From NCBI GenBank assembly GCA_020444165.1, contig JAHLLK010000019.1:15920-79919 (forward strand): a stretch of DNA of 64,000 nucleotides, in the 5' to 3' direction. Below are positions 42,643 through 51,030 of this stretch, in pieces. The translations under genes and the position numbers were made by a program. Under the pieces are notes generated by a model. The model was not told where the DNA came from. It ran no database searches and was given only the letters and a program-made list of their open reading frames with translations. Numbering within the stretch: position 1 is the stretch's first letter; each line of letters starts with the position of its first letter. This DNA comes from Deltaproteobacteria bacterium. GTDB lineage: Bacteria > Desulfobacterota > Desulfarculia > Desulfarculales > Desulfarculaceae.

Positions 42643-42945
42643 ATGCCCGAATTCATGGACCCCTTCAAAGGCATGGTCCCGGGGCGCAAGCTCACCGACC
42701 GCGAGCTGACCCGGGCCATCCGGCTGTCCCTGGCCGCCGAGGAAGAGGCCATCCATCTTTACGAAGCCCTGGCCGACGCCACGGACAACCCGCTGGCCAA
42801 GGCGGTGTTGCAGGACATCGCCGACGAGGAAAAAGAGCACGCTGGCGAGTTCCTGCGGCTGTTGAAGATCCTCCTGCCCGATGAGGAAAAATTCCTGGGC
42901 CACGGCGCGTCCGAAGTGGACGAGATGGCCGAGAAAATCAAGTAA
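42643..42945 (+). CDS. Ferritin-like (rubrerythrin-fold) small protein
   Basis: 100-aa two-helix ferritin-like protein. Ligand-type motifs LSLAAEEEAIHLYEALADAT (Glu) and LQDIADEEKEHAGEFLRLLK (E-x-x-H), then a C-terminal ILLPDEEKFLGHGASEVDEM. The length and the AGEFLRLL..GASEV pattern are like the ferritin-like domains that are cargo of encapsulin compartments; no encapsulin shell gene is in the window. ATG 42643 has a GAGAGAAAG site. Probably iron storage or peroxide handling; alternative: a rubrerythrin fragment. Confidence 0.75.
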   Translation: MPEFMDPFKGMVPGRKLTDRELTRAIRLSLAAEEEAIHLYEALADATDNPLAKAVLQDIADEEKEHAGEFLRLLKILLPDEEKFLGHGASEVDEMAEKIK

Positions 42946-43189
42946 ACCACTCCAGGGCGGCTGCCCGGGGCGGGAATCCCGCCCCGGGCGGCGGGCCCCC
43001 CGCCGGCCTCAAGACTGCCCCTCACCGCTTGCCGCCGGCCCCCCTCCGCGTTTCCCGCTGGCCGTGGCGGGAAACGCGGGGCGTATTTTCCCCCGGCCTC
43101 CCCCCTCCTGCCGCGATTCATCTTGGAGAAGCCCCCGGGCAGAGGCCCTTCCGGCCGCGGCGCCACGGCCCTCAAGGAGATAAGAACCC

Positions 43190-44146
43190 ATGAGCACCCA
43201 AGAGCTTCCCTCCAAGGTGGCCGTGGTGGGAGCCGGCCTGGTGGGCTCCACCTTTGCCTATGCCTTGGCCCAGAGCCATTTTGCCCGCCAACTGGCCCTG
43301 GTGGACGAGCACCAGCCCGGCCGCGCCCGGGGCGAGGCCAGGGACCTGGGCCACGCCTTGCCCTTCATCGGGTCCCTGGCTATCGAGGCCGGGGGCTACG
43401 AGGTCTGCCAGGGAGCGCACCTGGTGGTCCTGGCCGCCGGGGCGGCCCAGAAGCCCGGCGAGACCCGGCTGGACCTGGCCAAGAAAAACACCGCCATCAT
43501 CCAGGGCATCGTGCCCCAGGTCCTGGCCGCGGCCCCGGACGCCCTGCTCCTGGTGGTGGCCAACCCGGTGGACGTGCTTACCTACGCGGCCTGGCGGACT
43601 TCAGGCCTGCCGCCGGAGCGGGTATTCGGCTCGGGCACGGGGTTGGACACGGCCCGCTTCCGCTACGAGCTGGCCAGCCATTGCCACCTGGACCCGACCA
43701 ACGTGCATGGCTATGTGCTGGGGGAGCACGGCGACAGCGAGGTGATGCTCTGGAGCGGGGTGCGCCTGGGCGGTCAGTCGCTGGAGGAGTATTGTCCGGT
43801 GTGCGGCCGGGGCTGCGGCCCCACGGTCCGGGGCACGGTGGAAGAGCGGGTGCGGCGGGCGGCGTATGAGATCATTGATCTCAAGGGCGCCACCAACTGG
43901 GCCATCGGTTCGGCCCTCACCCATCTGGCCGGGGTGGTGCTGCGGGACCGGCACAGCATAGTCACCGTGTCCACCCTGGTTTCAGGGCGGCCCGGCTGGC
44001 CCACGGCGCACCTCTCACTGCCCGTGGTGCTGGGCCGGGAGGGGGTGGAGCGGGTCTGGCTGCCGCCCCTGGCCCCGGAGGAGGAAAAGGCCCTGGCCGC
44101 CTCGGCCCGGGTGCTGCGGGAGACCCTGGACTCGGTAGGTTTGTGA
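43190..44146 (+). CDS. ldh: L-lactate dehydrogenase
   Basis: 318-aa NAD-dependent lactate/malate dehydrogenase-family enzyme. Nucleotide loop VVGAGLVGSTFAYAL at about 12-26, the discriminating loop GAAQKPGETRLDLAKKN with Gln87 (lactate rather than malate specificity) and Arg93, then ANPVDVLTYAAW and catalytic H180 in GYVLGEHGDSE. A CPVCGRGC insertion follows. Good ribosome site AAGGAG before ATG 43190. It overlaps the next gene (GTG within its stop), an unusual linkage of a metabolic dehydrogenase to an envelope PLD protein. Confidence 0.9.
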   Translation: MSTQELPSKVAVVGAGLVGSTFAYALAQSHFARQLALVDEHQPGRARGEARDLGHALPFIGSLAIEAGGYEVCQGAHLVVLAAGAAQKPGETRLDLAKKNTAIIQGIVPQVLAAAPDALLLVVANPVDVLTYAAWRTSGLPPERVFGSGTGLDTARFRYELASHCHLDPTNVHGYVLGEHGDSEVMLWSGVRLGGQSLEEYCPVCGRGCGPTVRGTVEERVRRAAYEIIDLKGATNWAIGSALTHLAGVVLRDRHSIVTVSTLVSGRPGWPTAHLSLPVVLGREGVERVWLPPLAPEEEKALAASARVLRETLDSVGL

Positions 44147-46314
44147 GGGAAGCGCTGGACGGAACCTTGTCCCACGACCAGCCGCCGGCCGACCGGCCGC
44201 TGTTGCGCCCCGGCCAGACCGTGTGGCGTCTGGCCCGGGCGACCCGGGCCGCCTTTCTGGTGGACGGTCGCGCCTACTTCCGCCGCTTGGTGCAAGCCTG
44301 CCTGGCCGCCCAGCGCACGGTGTCCATTCTGGGCTGGGACGTGAACAGCCAGGTGGAACTATGGCGCGACCCGGACCACCCCGGCGTGCCCACCCAGGTG
44401 GGCCCCTTCCTGAACCATTTGGCCGCCCGCGGGCTGGAGATTCGGGTCCTGGCCTGGGACTTCGCCATGATCTACGCCATGGAACGCGAGGTGCTGCCCG
44501 TGTACCGGCTGGGCTGGCGCTCCCACCGCCGGGTGCATTTCCGTCTGGATGGGCGGCATCCCCTGGGCGCTTCGCAGCACCAGAAAGTGGTGGTGGTGGA
44601 TGACCGGCTGGCCTTTGCCGGCGGCCTGGATCTGGCGGAAAACCGCTGGGACACGCCGGGGCACGGCCCGGATTTGCCCGGCCGGGTGAACACCGGGGGA
44701 GTGGCCTACCAACCTTTCCACGACGTGCAGATGGCCGTGGAGGGGCCGGCCGCGGCCGCCTTGGGGGATTTGTTCCGGGAGCGCTGGCAAAGGGCCGGCG
44801 GCCGGCGGCTGGCCCCGCCCCACCCGTCCCGGGAGGCCCCCAGCCCCTGGCCCGGGGATCTGGAGCCCGACCTCCGGGAAGTGGAGGTGGGCATCGCCCG
44901 CACCCTGCCGGCCCATGAGGGACGGGCCGAGGTCCGGGAGGTGGAGGCCCTGTACCGGGAGTCCATCGCGGCGGCCCGGCGCTGGATCTACCTGGAGAAC
45001 CAGTACTTCACCTCCCACGCGGTGGGCGAGGCCCTGGCCGCCCGCCTGGCCGGGCCCGCCGGGCCGGAGGTGATCCTGGTGCTGCCCCGGGGAGCCGTGG
45101 GCTGGCTGGAGGAGAGCACCATGCAGAACCTCCGCCATAAGCTTTTGGAAAAGCTCCGCCAGGCCGACCGGCACGGCCGCCTCAAGGTCTATTACCCGCA
45201 CCGGGAGGACCTGGCCGAGGGCTTCATCAACGTGCACGCCAAGGTCATGGTGGTGGACGAGCGTCTGGCCCGGGTGGGCTCGGCCAACGCCAGCAACCGG
45301 TCCATGGGCCTGGACAGCGAGTGCGATCTGGCCGTGGAGGCGGCGAACCCGGAACAGGCCGCCGGGGTGCGGGGGCTCCTGCTCCGCCTCTTGGGAGAGC
45401 ATCTGGGCGTGGACCCCGCCAGGTTGGCGCGGGTCTTGGAACGCCGCGGTTCCCTGGCCGGGACCATCGAGGAGTTCCGGCCAGGAACGAACCCCGCGGG
45501 CAAAACCCTGCGGCCCCTGGAAGAGGCTCCGCCCTTGTGGGCGGAACTGGACCTGGTGGACGAGGCGATCCTGGACCCCGAGAAGCCCCTGAGCCCGGAG
45601 CGGCTGGCCAGCGGATTCCTGTCCCGGGAGGACGGGGCCGGCTGGGGGCTCCGCTTCCTGGGCCTGGCCGGGTTGGCCCTGGCCGCCGCCGCCCTGGCCC
45701 TGGCCTGGCGCTACGGGCCCCTCGGCGAGTGGCTGACCTCCGGCCAACTGGCCGCCTGGATCACGGGTGGGGAGGCCAGCCCCTGGGCCCCGCTGGCGGT
45801 GGTGGCGGCTTTTGGACTGGGCGGCCTGTTCCTGGTGCCGGCCAGCCTGTTGACCCTGGCCGTGGGCCTGGTTTTCCCCTTTGGCTGGGCCGTACTCCTG
45901 GCCCTGGCCGGCCTCATGGTCAGCGCCCTGGGCTCCTATGCCCTGGGGCGTCGGCTGGGCCGGGACCGGGTGCGCGCCCTGGGGGGCAGCGGGCTGAACC
46001 GCCTGAGCCGCGGGCTGACCCGCCACGGGGTGCTGGCTCTGGCCCTCCTCCGCAACCTGCCCTGGGCGCCTTTCACCATCGTGAACCTGGTGGCCGGGGC
46101 CGCCCGGGTGAAGCCGGGGGAGTTCGCCCTGGGCACCCTGTTGGGCCTTTTGCCCGGCACCGTCGGGCTGACCCTCCTGGGCCGGCTGCTCCGTTCCCTG
46201 GTGGGGGCGCCCACTCCCTGGAAGGTGGGCTTGGCCCTGGCCGGGGCGGCGGCCCTGTTCCTCGTCTGGTCGCTGGCCAAGCGCTGGTGGTTGCGGCGGG
46301 CAAACCATGCCTGA
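44143..46314 (+). CDS. Phospholipase D-VTT (DedA-like) fusion membrane protein
   Basis: 723-aa protein. Residues about 40-440 are a PLD domain with two HxK motifs, HQKVVVVDDRLAFAGG (H146) and HAKVMVVDERLARVGSANAS (H365), expected of cardiolipin synthase or phospholipase D. From about residue 503 a C-terminal membrane domain with the VTT/TVP38/DedA pattern (LASLLTLAVGLVFPFGWA-type helices, GSYALGRRLGRDRVRALGG, LRNLPWAPFTIVNLVAGAAR, then VKPGEFALGTLLGLLPG). Such fusions act in lipid remodelling or scrambling near the membrane. GTG 44143 overlaps the LDH stop. Confidence 0.86.
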   Translation: MREALDGTLSHDQPPADRPLLRPGQTVWRLARATRAAFLVDGRAYFRRLVQACLAAQRTVSILGWDVNSQVELWRDPDHPGVPTQVGPFLNHLAARGLEIRVLAWDFAMIYAMEREVLPVYRLGWRSHRRVHFRLDGRHPLGASQHQKVVVVDDRLAFAGGLDLAENRWDTPGHGPDLPGRVNTGGVAYQPFHDVQMAVEGPAAAALGDLFRERWQRAGGRRLAPPHPSREAPSPWPGDLEPDLREVEVGIARTLPAHEGRAEVREVEALYRESIAAARRWIYLENQYFTSHAVGEALAARLAGPAGPEVILVLPRGAVGWLEESTMQNLRHKLLEKLRQADRHGRLKVYYPHREDLAEGFINVHAKVMVVDERLARVGSANASNRSMGLDSECDLAVEAANPEQAAGVRGLLLRLLGEHLGVDPARLARVLERRGSLAGTIEEFRPGTNPAGKTLRPLEEAPPLWAELDLVDEAILDPEKPLSPERLASGFLSREDGAGWGLRFLGLAGLALAAAALALAWRYGPLGEWLTSGQLAAWITGGEASPWAPLAVVAAFGLGGLFLVPASLLTLAVGLVFPFGWAVLLALAGLMVSALGSYALGRRLGRDRVRALGGSGLNRLSRGLTRHGVLALALLRNLPWAPFTIVNLVAGAARVKPGEFALGTLLGLLPGTVGLTLLGRLLRSLVGAPTPWKVGLALAGAAALFLVWSLAKRWWLRRANHA

Positions 46315-47041
46315 GGCGCGGAGCGGACCGGCCGGAGCCTGGCGGTTGCCCGTGGCCACCTGGAATATCCACGGCTGGGCCGGCTGGGACGGGCTGCCCC
46401 GGCCGGAACGCACCCTGGCCCATTTGCGGGGTTTGGGCGCGGAGGTGGTGGCCTTGCAGGAGGTCACCCTGGCCGAGGCCGGGGACGAGGGGGCGGGGGC
46501 GGCGGCCGAACTGGGGCGGGCCACCGGCCTGCTTCCCCTGTGGGGGCCCACCTTCACCAAGCCCGGCGGCCGTTTCGGCAATGTGCTCCTCACCGCCCAC
46601 CCGGTGCGGCAGGTGGCCCTCTTGGACCTGAGCCTGCCCGGCCGTGAGCCTCGGGGGGCCATCCTGGCCGAGCTGGAGGTGGCCGGGCGGGCGGTGCGGG
46701 TGGCGGCGACCCACTTGGGGCTGAACCGAGGGGAGAGGCGGCAACAAGTGGCCCGGCTCTGGGGACACCTGCAGCCAGACGTCCCCTATCCCACCATCGT
46801 GTTGGGAGATTTCAACCAGTGGCCCGGGGTGGGGCCCCTGGCGGCCTTCCGCCGGAGCGGCTATGGCCTGGGCCCGCGTCTCTGCACTTTCCCGGCCCGG
46901 CGGCCCGTGTTGGCCCTGGATCGGGTATTAGTGCGTGCTCCGGGCTGCCGGGTGCAGTGGAAGGTGGACAATAGGGGAGCGGTTGGCCAGATTTCGGATC
47001 ACCTGGCCGTGCAAGCGGTTCTGGAAAGCCCAGGGGGGTGA
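46307..47041 (+). CDS. Endonuclease/exonuclease/phosphatase (EEP) family protein
   Basis: 244-aa EEP-fold hydrolase. Motifs in order: VATWNIHGWAGWDG, VVALQEVT (catalytic Glu), a GRFGNVLLTAHPV segment, VAATHLGLNRGERRQQVARL, IVLGDFNQWPG (D-x-N) and ISDHLAV (Asp-His at the C-terminus). This fits the short DNase-I-like phosphatases often next to cardiolipin synthase-like PLD genes. Start ATG 46307 overlaps the PLD-VTT stop by 8 nt. Substrate unknown; lipid or nucleotide phosphodiesterase both possible. Confidence 0.87.
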   Translation: MPEARSGPAGAWRLPVATWNIHGWAGWDGLPRPERTLAHLRGLGAEVVALQEVTLAEAGDEGAGAAAELGRATGLLPLWGPTFTKPGGRFGNVLLTAHPVRQVALLDLSLPGREPRGAILAELEVAGRAVRVAATHLGLNRGERRQQVARLWGHLQPDVPYPTIVLGDFNQWPGVGPLAAFRRSGYGLGPRLCTFPARRPVLALDRVLVRAPGCRVQWKVDNRGAVGQISDHLAVQAVLESPGG

Positions 47042-47059
47042 AAGCCCCCGGGCGGCGAC

Positions 47060-47419
47060 TCAGGCCAGTTCCTGCAGGCTGCTTTTAAGTTCGTCGCGAT
47101 CCACCGGCTTGACCAGAAAGCGGTTCACGCCGGCCTGCCGGGCCAGGTCCCGGTCTTCGGGCGAGTTGCGGGAAGTCAAAAGGATTACCGGCAGATGGCG
47201 CAGGCGGGTGTCCGCCCGCAAAGCTTGGCAGACCTCCAGACCGGACAACCCGGGCATCATCCAGTCCAAAATGGTCAACTGGCAATCCGGGGTGTCGTTC
47301 AACAGCTCCAGGGCTCTTTCGCCCCGGTCCGAAAGCATGGTTTCATACCCCCAGGAGGTTAAGAGCCTGTCCAGGAGTATGCGGGTGGAAGGGTCGTCGT
47401 CCACCACCAGGATTTTCAT
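47060..47419 (-). CDS. Single-domain response regulator (CheY-like)
   Basis: 119-aa receiver with no output domain: ILVVDDDPSTRILLDRLL, phospho-acceptor D52 in LTILDWMMPGLSGLEV, T82-S83 region (LLTSRNS) and K104 in FLVKPVDRDEL. The ATG at 47419 is preferred; the longer frame lacks domain homology. A promoter-like pair lies 100-130 nt upstream. Orphan here; partner kinase is unknown. Confidence 0.88.
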   Translation of the reverse strand: MKILVVDDDPSTRILLDRLLTSWGYETMLSDRGERALELLNDTPDCQLTILDWMMPGLSGLEVCQALRADTRLRHLPVILLTSRNSPEDRDLARQAGVNRFLVKPVDRDELKSSLQELA

Positions 47420-47519
47420 TGGCGAGCCCTTCTTCGAAGTATTCAAGAGCAAAGAGACCAACCAATCACTCCCCCCTTTGGAATGTTCCGAGCCGGAGAC
47501 TCGTCCTTCCCTCTCTATC

Positions 47520-47548
47520 AACATATGACGAATTGGCCAGCGTGTAAA
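47520..47548 (-). promoter_or_regulatory. Putative promoter of the CheY-like gene
   Basis: Minus strand TTTACA (47548-47543), 17-nt spacer, TATGTT (47525-47520), about 100 nt before the start codon. Confidence 0.5.
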
Positions 47549-47606
47549 TTGACGTTCCCCGCATAATTTACTAAGCCTGCGGATTAGGCAAGCATTGAAC
47601 AGTATA

Positions 47607-47635
47607 TTGCCAAAATAATTTTTAATACATACAAA
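47607..47635 (+). promoter_or_regulatory. Putative promoter of the RACo-like operon
   Basis: TTGCCA (47607-47612), exact 17-nt spacer, TACAAA (47630-47635), in a strongly AT-rich stretch (47530-47650) within GC-rich DNA. It leaves a leader of about 230 nt before the start at 47870, in which I see no gene. Confidence 0.55.
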
Positions 47636-47869
47636 ATCAATATGTTGACTTGTAAAAAGCCGGAAAGCACGCCCCGGAAGGGCCGCTGGTCCGCCAGGCT
47701 GCCCGCCCGCCCGGCCCGGTTTTTCCGCAATTTACGGATTCCGCGGCCCGCCGGGAGAAATTGACAACCGGCGCGACCCCTGCCACCATGGCGGCAGGCA
47801 GGTGAAGTGCCCAGAGCACAGCCGACAGCCGCCGCCAAGGCGGCGCTCTACCCCAGGCGGGGCCAGTTC

Positions 47870-49486
47870 ATGCCGACATTGCAGAAAATCCCGTTGGAGC
47901 TGCCGCTTCCCAGCCTGCGGGACAATACCGCCACCATGGACCGTCTGGCCAAGGCGCTGCGGCCCCGCTTGGGGGCCTGGCCCCAAGCCCCCCTGGGCCG
48001 GCTGGCCGGCTTTGCCCGGGTCATCCAGGCCGCCCGGGGCGGGCTGCTCACGGCCACGGTGGCCGAAAGCCCGGCCGGGCCGGTGGTGGTGGAGGTGACG
48101 CCCGGCGACGCCGCAGCCGCGGCCCCGGGGCCGGGCCTGGCCGCCCGGGCCAGGGAGATCCCGGCCGAGCCTTGGGGCCGGGAGGGCCTGGGCCTGGCCC
48201 TGGACGTGGGCTCCACCCATTTGCAAGCCAGCCTGCACGAGCTGCCCGCCGGCCGGGAGCTGGCCCGGGGCACGGTCCTGAACCCCCAGCATCAGGTGGG
48301 GGCGGACATCCTCACCCGCATCCACGCGGCGGCCGAGCCGGCCGGCCTGGCCCGGCTGCAAGGCCTGGTGTTGGGCGCGGCCGGGGAGTTGGCCCAGGAT
48401 CTGGCGGCCCGGGCCGGGCGGCGCGCCGCCGAGATCACCGCCCTGGTGGCGGCGGGCAACACCACCATGAGTCACCTCTTTTTGGGCCTGGACGTGGCCG
48501 GCATCTGCCGCGAGCCCTACATCCCCCTGGTCAACCGCATCCCGCCGTTCTTCACCCGGGAGCTGGGCCTGGCCTGGGCGGACGACGCCGTGGGCTGGCT
48601 CCTGCCCAACGTGGGCTCGTACTTTGGGGGCGATTTGGTGGCCGGCATCGTGGCCGCCGGCCTGCACCAGCGGGAAGGCCTGGCCATCCTGGTGGACGTG
48701 GGCACCAACGCCGAGGTGGTGCTGGGCAACCGGGACTGGCTGTTGGCCTGCGCCGGGGCGGCCGGCCCGGCCCTGGAGGGCGGGGTGGCCCGCCGGGGGG
48801 TGTTGGCCCAGCCCGGGGCCATCTCCCGGGTGCGCCTGGACCCGGCCGACCTGACCCCCCGCCTGGAGATCATCCCCGCGCCCGACGGCAGCCCGGCCCG
48901 GCCCCTGGGCCTGTGCGGCTCGGGCCTCCTGGACCTCCTGGCCCAGCTCTACCTCACCGGGGCCATCGACCCCCGGGGCCGCCTGACCCTGGCCCCGGGC
49001 CACCCCCGCCGGGTGGAGAGCGAGGAGGCCCCGGCCTTTTTGGTGGCGCCCGGGGCGGAGAGCGCCGACGGCCGGGACATCGTGGTGGATGAGATCGAGA
49101 TCGACATCCTCTTGCGCTCCAAGGCGGCCATGTACACCATCCTCCGCACCGCCACCCTGGAGGTGGGGGTGGAGTTCGCGGACCTGGAGGCCTTTTACGT
49201 AGCCGGGGCCTTTGGCAACGTCATCGACCCGGACACCGCGGTGACCCTGGGCATGCTGCCGGACCTGCCCCGGGAGCGCTTCATCCCCCTGGGCAACAGC
49301 TCCCTGGCCGGCTGCCAAAAGCTCCTGTTGGAGCCGGACTCCCGGCCCCAGGCCACGGCCGTGGCCGACCGGCTCACCTATCTGGAGCTGAACGTGAACC
49401 AGGCCCTGATGAACCGCTTCTCCGCCGCCCGTTTCATTCCCCACACCGACACGGCCCGCTTTCCCAGCGTGCCGGCTCGTCACTGA
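47870..49486 (+). CDS. RACo-like ASKHA protein (DUF4445) lacking the ferredoxin domain
   Basis: 538-aa member of the reductive activator of corrinoid proteins family. It begins with the linker region PLELPLPSLRDNTATMDRLA and proceeds through the ASKHA domain: LALDVGSTHLQASLHEL, GNTTMSHLFLGLDVAGICRE, VGTNAEVVLGN and the C-terminal YVAGAFGNVIDPDTAVTLGM. Canonical RACo has an N-terminal [2Fe-2S] domain of about 90 residues; none is encoded here, and no frame upstream supplies it. First of three tightly packed genes with a kinase-fold protein and UspA. Start ATG 47870. Confidence 0.82.
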   Translation: MPTLQKIPLELPLPSLRDNTATMDRLAKALRPRLGAWPQAPLGRLAGFARVIQAARGGLLTATVAESPAGPVVVEVTPGDAAAAAPGPGLAARAREIPAEPWGREGLGLALDVGSTHLQASLHELPAGRELARGTVLNPQHQVGADILTRIHAAAEPAGLARLQGLVLGAAGELAQDLAARAGRRAAEITALVAAGNTTMSHLFLGLDVAGICREPYIPLVNRIPPFFTRELGLAWADDAVGWLLPNVGSYFGGDLVAGIVAAGLHQREGLAILVDVGTNAEVVLGNRDWLLACAGAAGPALEGGVARRGVLAQPGAISRVRLDPADLTPRLEIIPAPDGSPARPLGLCGSGLLDLLAQLYLTGAIDPRGRLTLAPGHPRRVESEEAPAFLVAPGAESADGRDIVVDEIEIDILLRSKAAMYTILRTATLEVGVEFADLEAFYVAGAFGNVIDPDTAVTLGMLPDLPRERFIPLGNSSLAGCQKLLLEPDSRPQATAVADRLTYLELNVNQALMNRFSAARFIPHTDTARFPSVPARH

Positions 49487-49492
49487 GGAGCC

Positions 49493-50461
49493 ATGGACGA
49501 CGCTGAACTGCGCGAACGGGCCGAGGAGTTCTCCGGCCGCAAGTTCCCCCGCCTGCGCCGGGTGCTTGATACCAGTGATTTCATGGCCGTGGGCCCGGGG
49601 GACGTGCTGACCCTGGACGAGCACTGCATCCTCATCCTGGGCAACACCTACGAGGGGCGCTTCGGCCTGGATGACGAACCCAAACATTGGGTCAAGCGCG
49701 CCCTGGACCTGGGCGACGGCTCGCCCAAGATCGTGAAGCTGGTGTTCTACGAGGAGTTCGACCTGCCCATCGGCTCGATCAAGGTGCGCTGCTTCCGCTC
49801 GCCCTTGAAGGAAGCGCGCATCCTGGAGCTGGTGCGGGAGCACCGCCTGTTCATGCACGGGGTGAGCGTGGATGACCAGGCCGGCAACAACGTGCGCATC
49901 CTGGAACGCATCCGGGGCCATCCCCTGGACCAGGACATCAGGGCCCTGCCCGGTGATCACCAGGAATACTTTGCCAAGCATTTGAAGCGGGTCTTGGGCC
50001 GGCTCCTGGAACTGTTCGAGGCCATCGGCTTTTTGCACCAACACGGGGAGCGCCACGGCGACGTGCGGCGGGACCACATCTTCGTGGACGCCGACAACGG
50101 CGACTGGCGCTGGATCGATTTCGACTACAACTTCGAGTTCCGCGAAAACCCCTTTGGCCTGGATCTCTTCGGCCTGGGCAACGTGCTCCTTTACGCGGTG
50201 GCCAAGGGCGTGCCCACGGCTCACAGCCTGAAGCGGGAGCAGCCCGAGCTGTTGGGCCGGCTCACCGAAGACGATTTCTCGCCGGTCATCCGCAACCGCC
50301 TGGTGAACCTGCGCCAGCTCTATCCCTATATCCCCCGGGACTTGAACCGGGTGCTGTTGCATTTTTCCGCCGGTGCGCCGGTCTATTACGAAAGCGTGGC
50401 CGAACTGCTGGCCGACCTCACCCCGGCTTGGGCCCAATTGCCGGGCGACGCGGAGGAGTAG
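49493..50461 (+). CDS. Protein-kinase-fold protein of unknown family
   Basis: 322-aa protein whose motifs match an atypical kinase: possible Lys in KIVKLVFYEEF, alpha-C Glu in SPLKEARILELVREH, hinge-like VRILERIRGHPL, catalytic-loop HGDVRRDHIFVD and metal-binding IDFDYNFEF (DFG counterpart). No transmembrane or regulatory domain is visible, and the C-terminus is helical. Similar in layout to the APH/ABC1-like small-molecule or lipid kinases. It begins 6 nt after the RACo-like stop and ends 1 nt before UspA, so all three should be co-translated. Substrate unknown. Confidence 0.75.
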   Translation: MDDAELRERAEEFSGRKFPRLRRVLDTSDFMAVGPGDVLTLDEHCILILGNTYEGRFGLDDEPKHWVKRALDLGDGSPKIVKLVFYEEFDLPIGSIKVRCFRSPLKEARILELVREHRLFMHGVSVDDQAGNNVRILERIRGHPLDQDIRALPGDHQEYFAKHLKRVLGRLLELFEAIGFLHQHGERHGDVRRDHIFVDADNGDWRWIDFDYNFEFRENPFGLDLFGLGNVLLYAVAKGVPTAHSLKREQPELLGRLTEDDFSPVIRNRLVNLRQLYPYIPRDLNRVLLHFSAGAPVYYESVAELLADLTPAWAQLPGDAEE

Positions 50462-50462
50462 C

Positions 50463-50921
50463 ATGAACCTCTGGAACCGCCTTCTGGTGGGCGTGAGCGA
50501 AGACCCCCACAGCCTGGACGCCGTGCGCTACGTGGCCTCGGTGCTGGGCGGCTCCGACGCCTGCCGCATCCGGCTGGTGGCGGTGTACATCCCCCAGGAC
50601 CTGGACGCCTTTGCCGGCGACCGGGAGGCCTGGGCCGATGACGCGGCCCGGCGCAAAGAGGAGCTGTGGGACCGCCTGGAGACGGCCCGCCGCGAGCTGG
50701 TGGAGGCCGGCCTGCCGGAGTACAACGTGTCCAGCGAGCTGGTGGAGGCCCAGGGCCGCACCGTGGGGGCCACCCTCATGGACGAGCAGAAAAAGGGCGG
50801 CTTCGGCACCATGGTGGTGGGCCGGCGGGGGCTCTCCAAGGCCGAGGAGTTCCTCTTCGGCTCGGTGTCCAACACCGTTATCCACCGGGCCGTGGATTGC
50901 TGCGTGTGGGTGGTGGCGTAA
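50463..50921 (+). CDS. Universal stress protein (UspA family)
   Basis: 152-aa Usp domain. It starts MNLWNRLLVGVSEDPHSLDA, with a central VAVYIPQDLDAF strand and the C-terminal ATP-type motif MVVGRRGLSKAEEFLFGSVS followed by NTVIHRAVDCCVWVVA (G-x2-G-x9-GS). The start lies 1 nt after the kinase-fold gene stop. In this context it may bind nucleotide or partner with the kinase-fold protein; this is inference from position. Confidence 0.9.
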   Translation: MNLWNRLLVGVSEDPHSLDAVRYVASVLGGSDACRIRLVAVYIPQDLDAFAGDREAWADDAARRKEELWDRLETARRELVEAGLPEYNVSSELVEAQGRTVGATLMDEQKKGGFGTMVVGRRGLSKAEEFLFGSVSNTVIHRAVDCCVWVVA

Positions 50922-51030
50922 GCCGGGCGCCAAGGTTGGACCCTGGGCCGCCGCCTGGGGGTGGGCCCAGAAGGGAGGCCACGGGGCCGGATGAGCCGGT
51001 GCGGTTTCCGCTTTCCTCCAGCCGCGGCCC

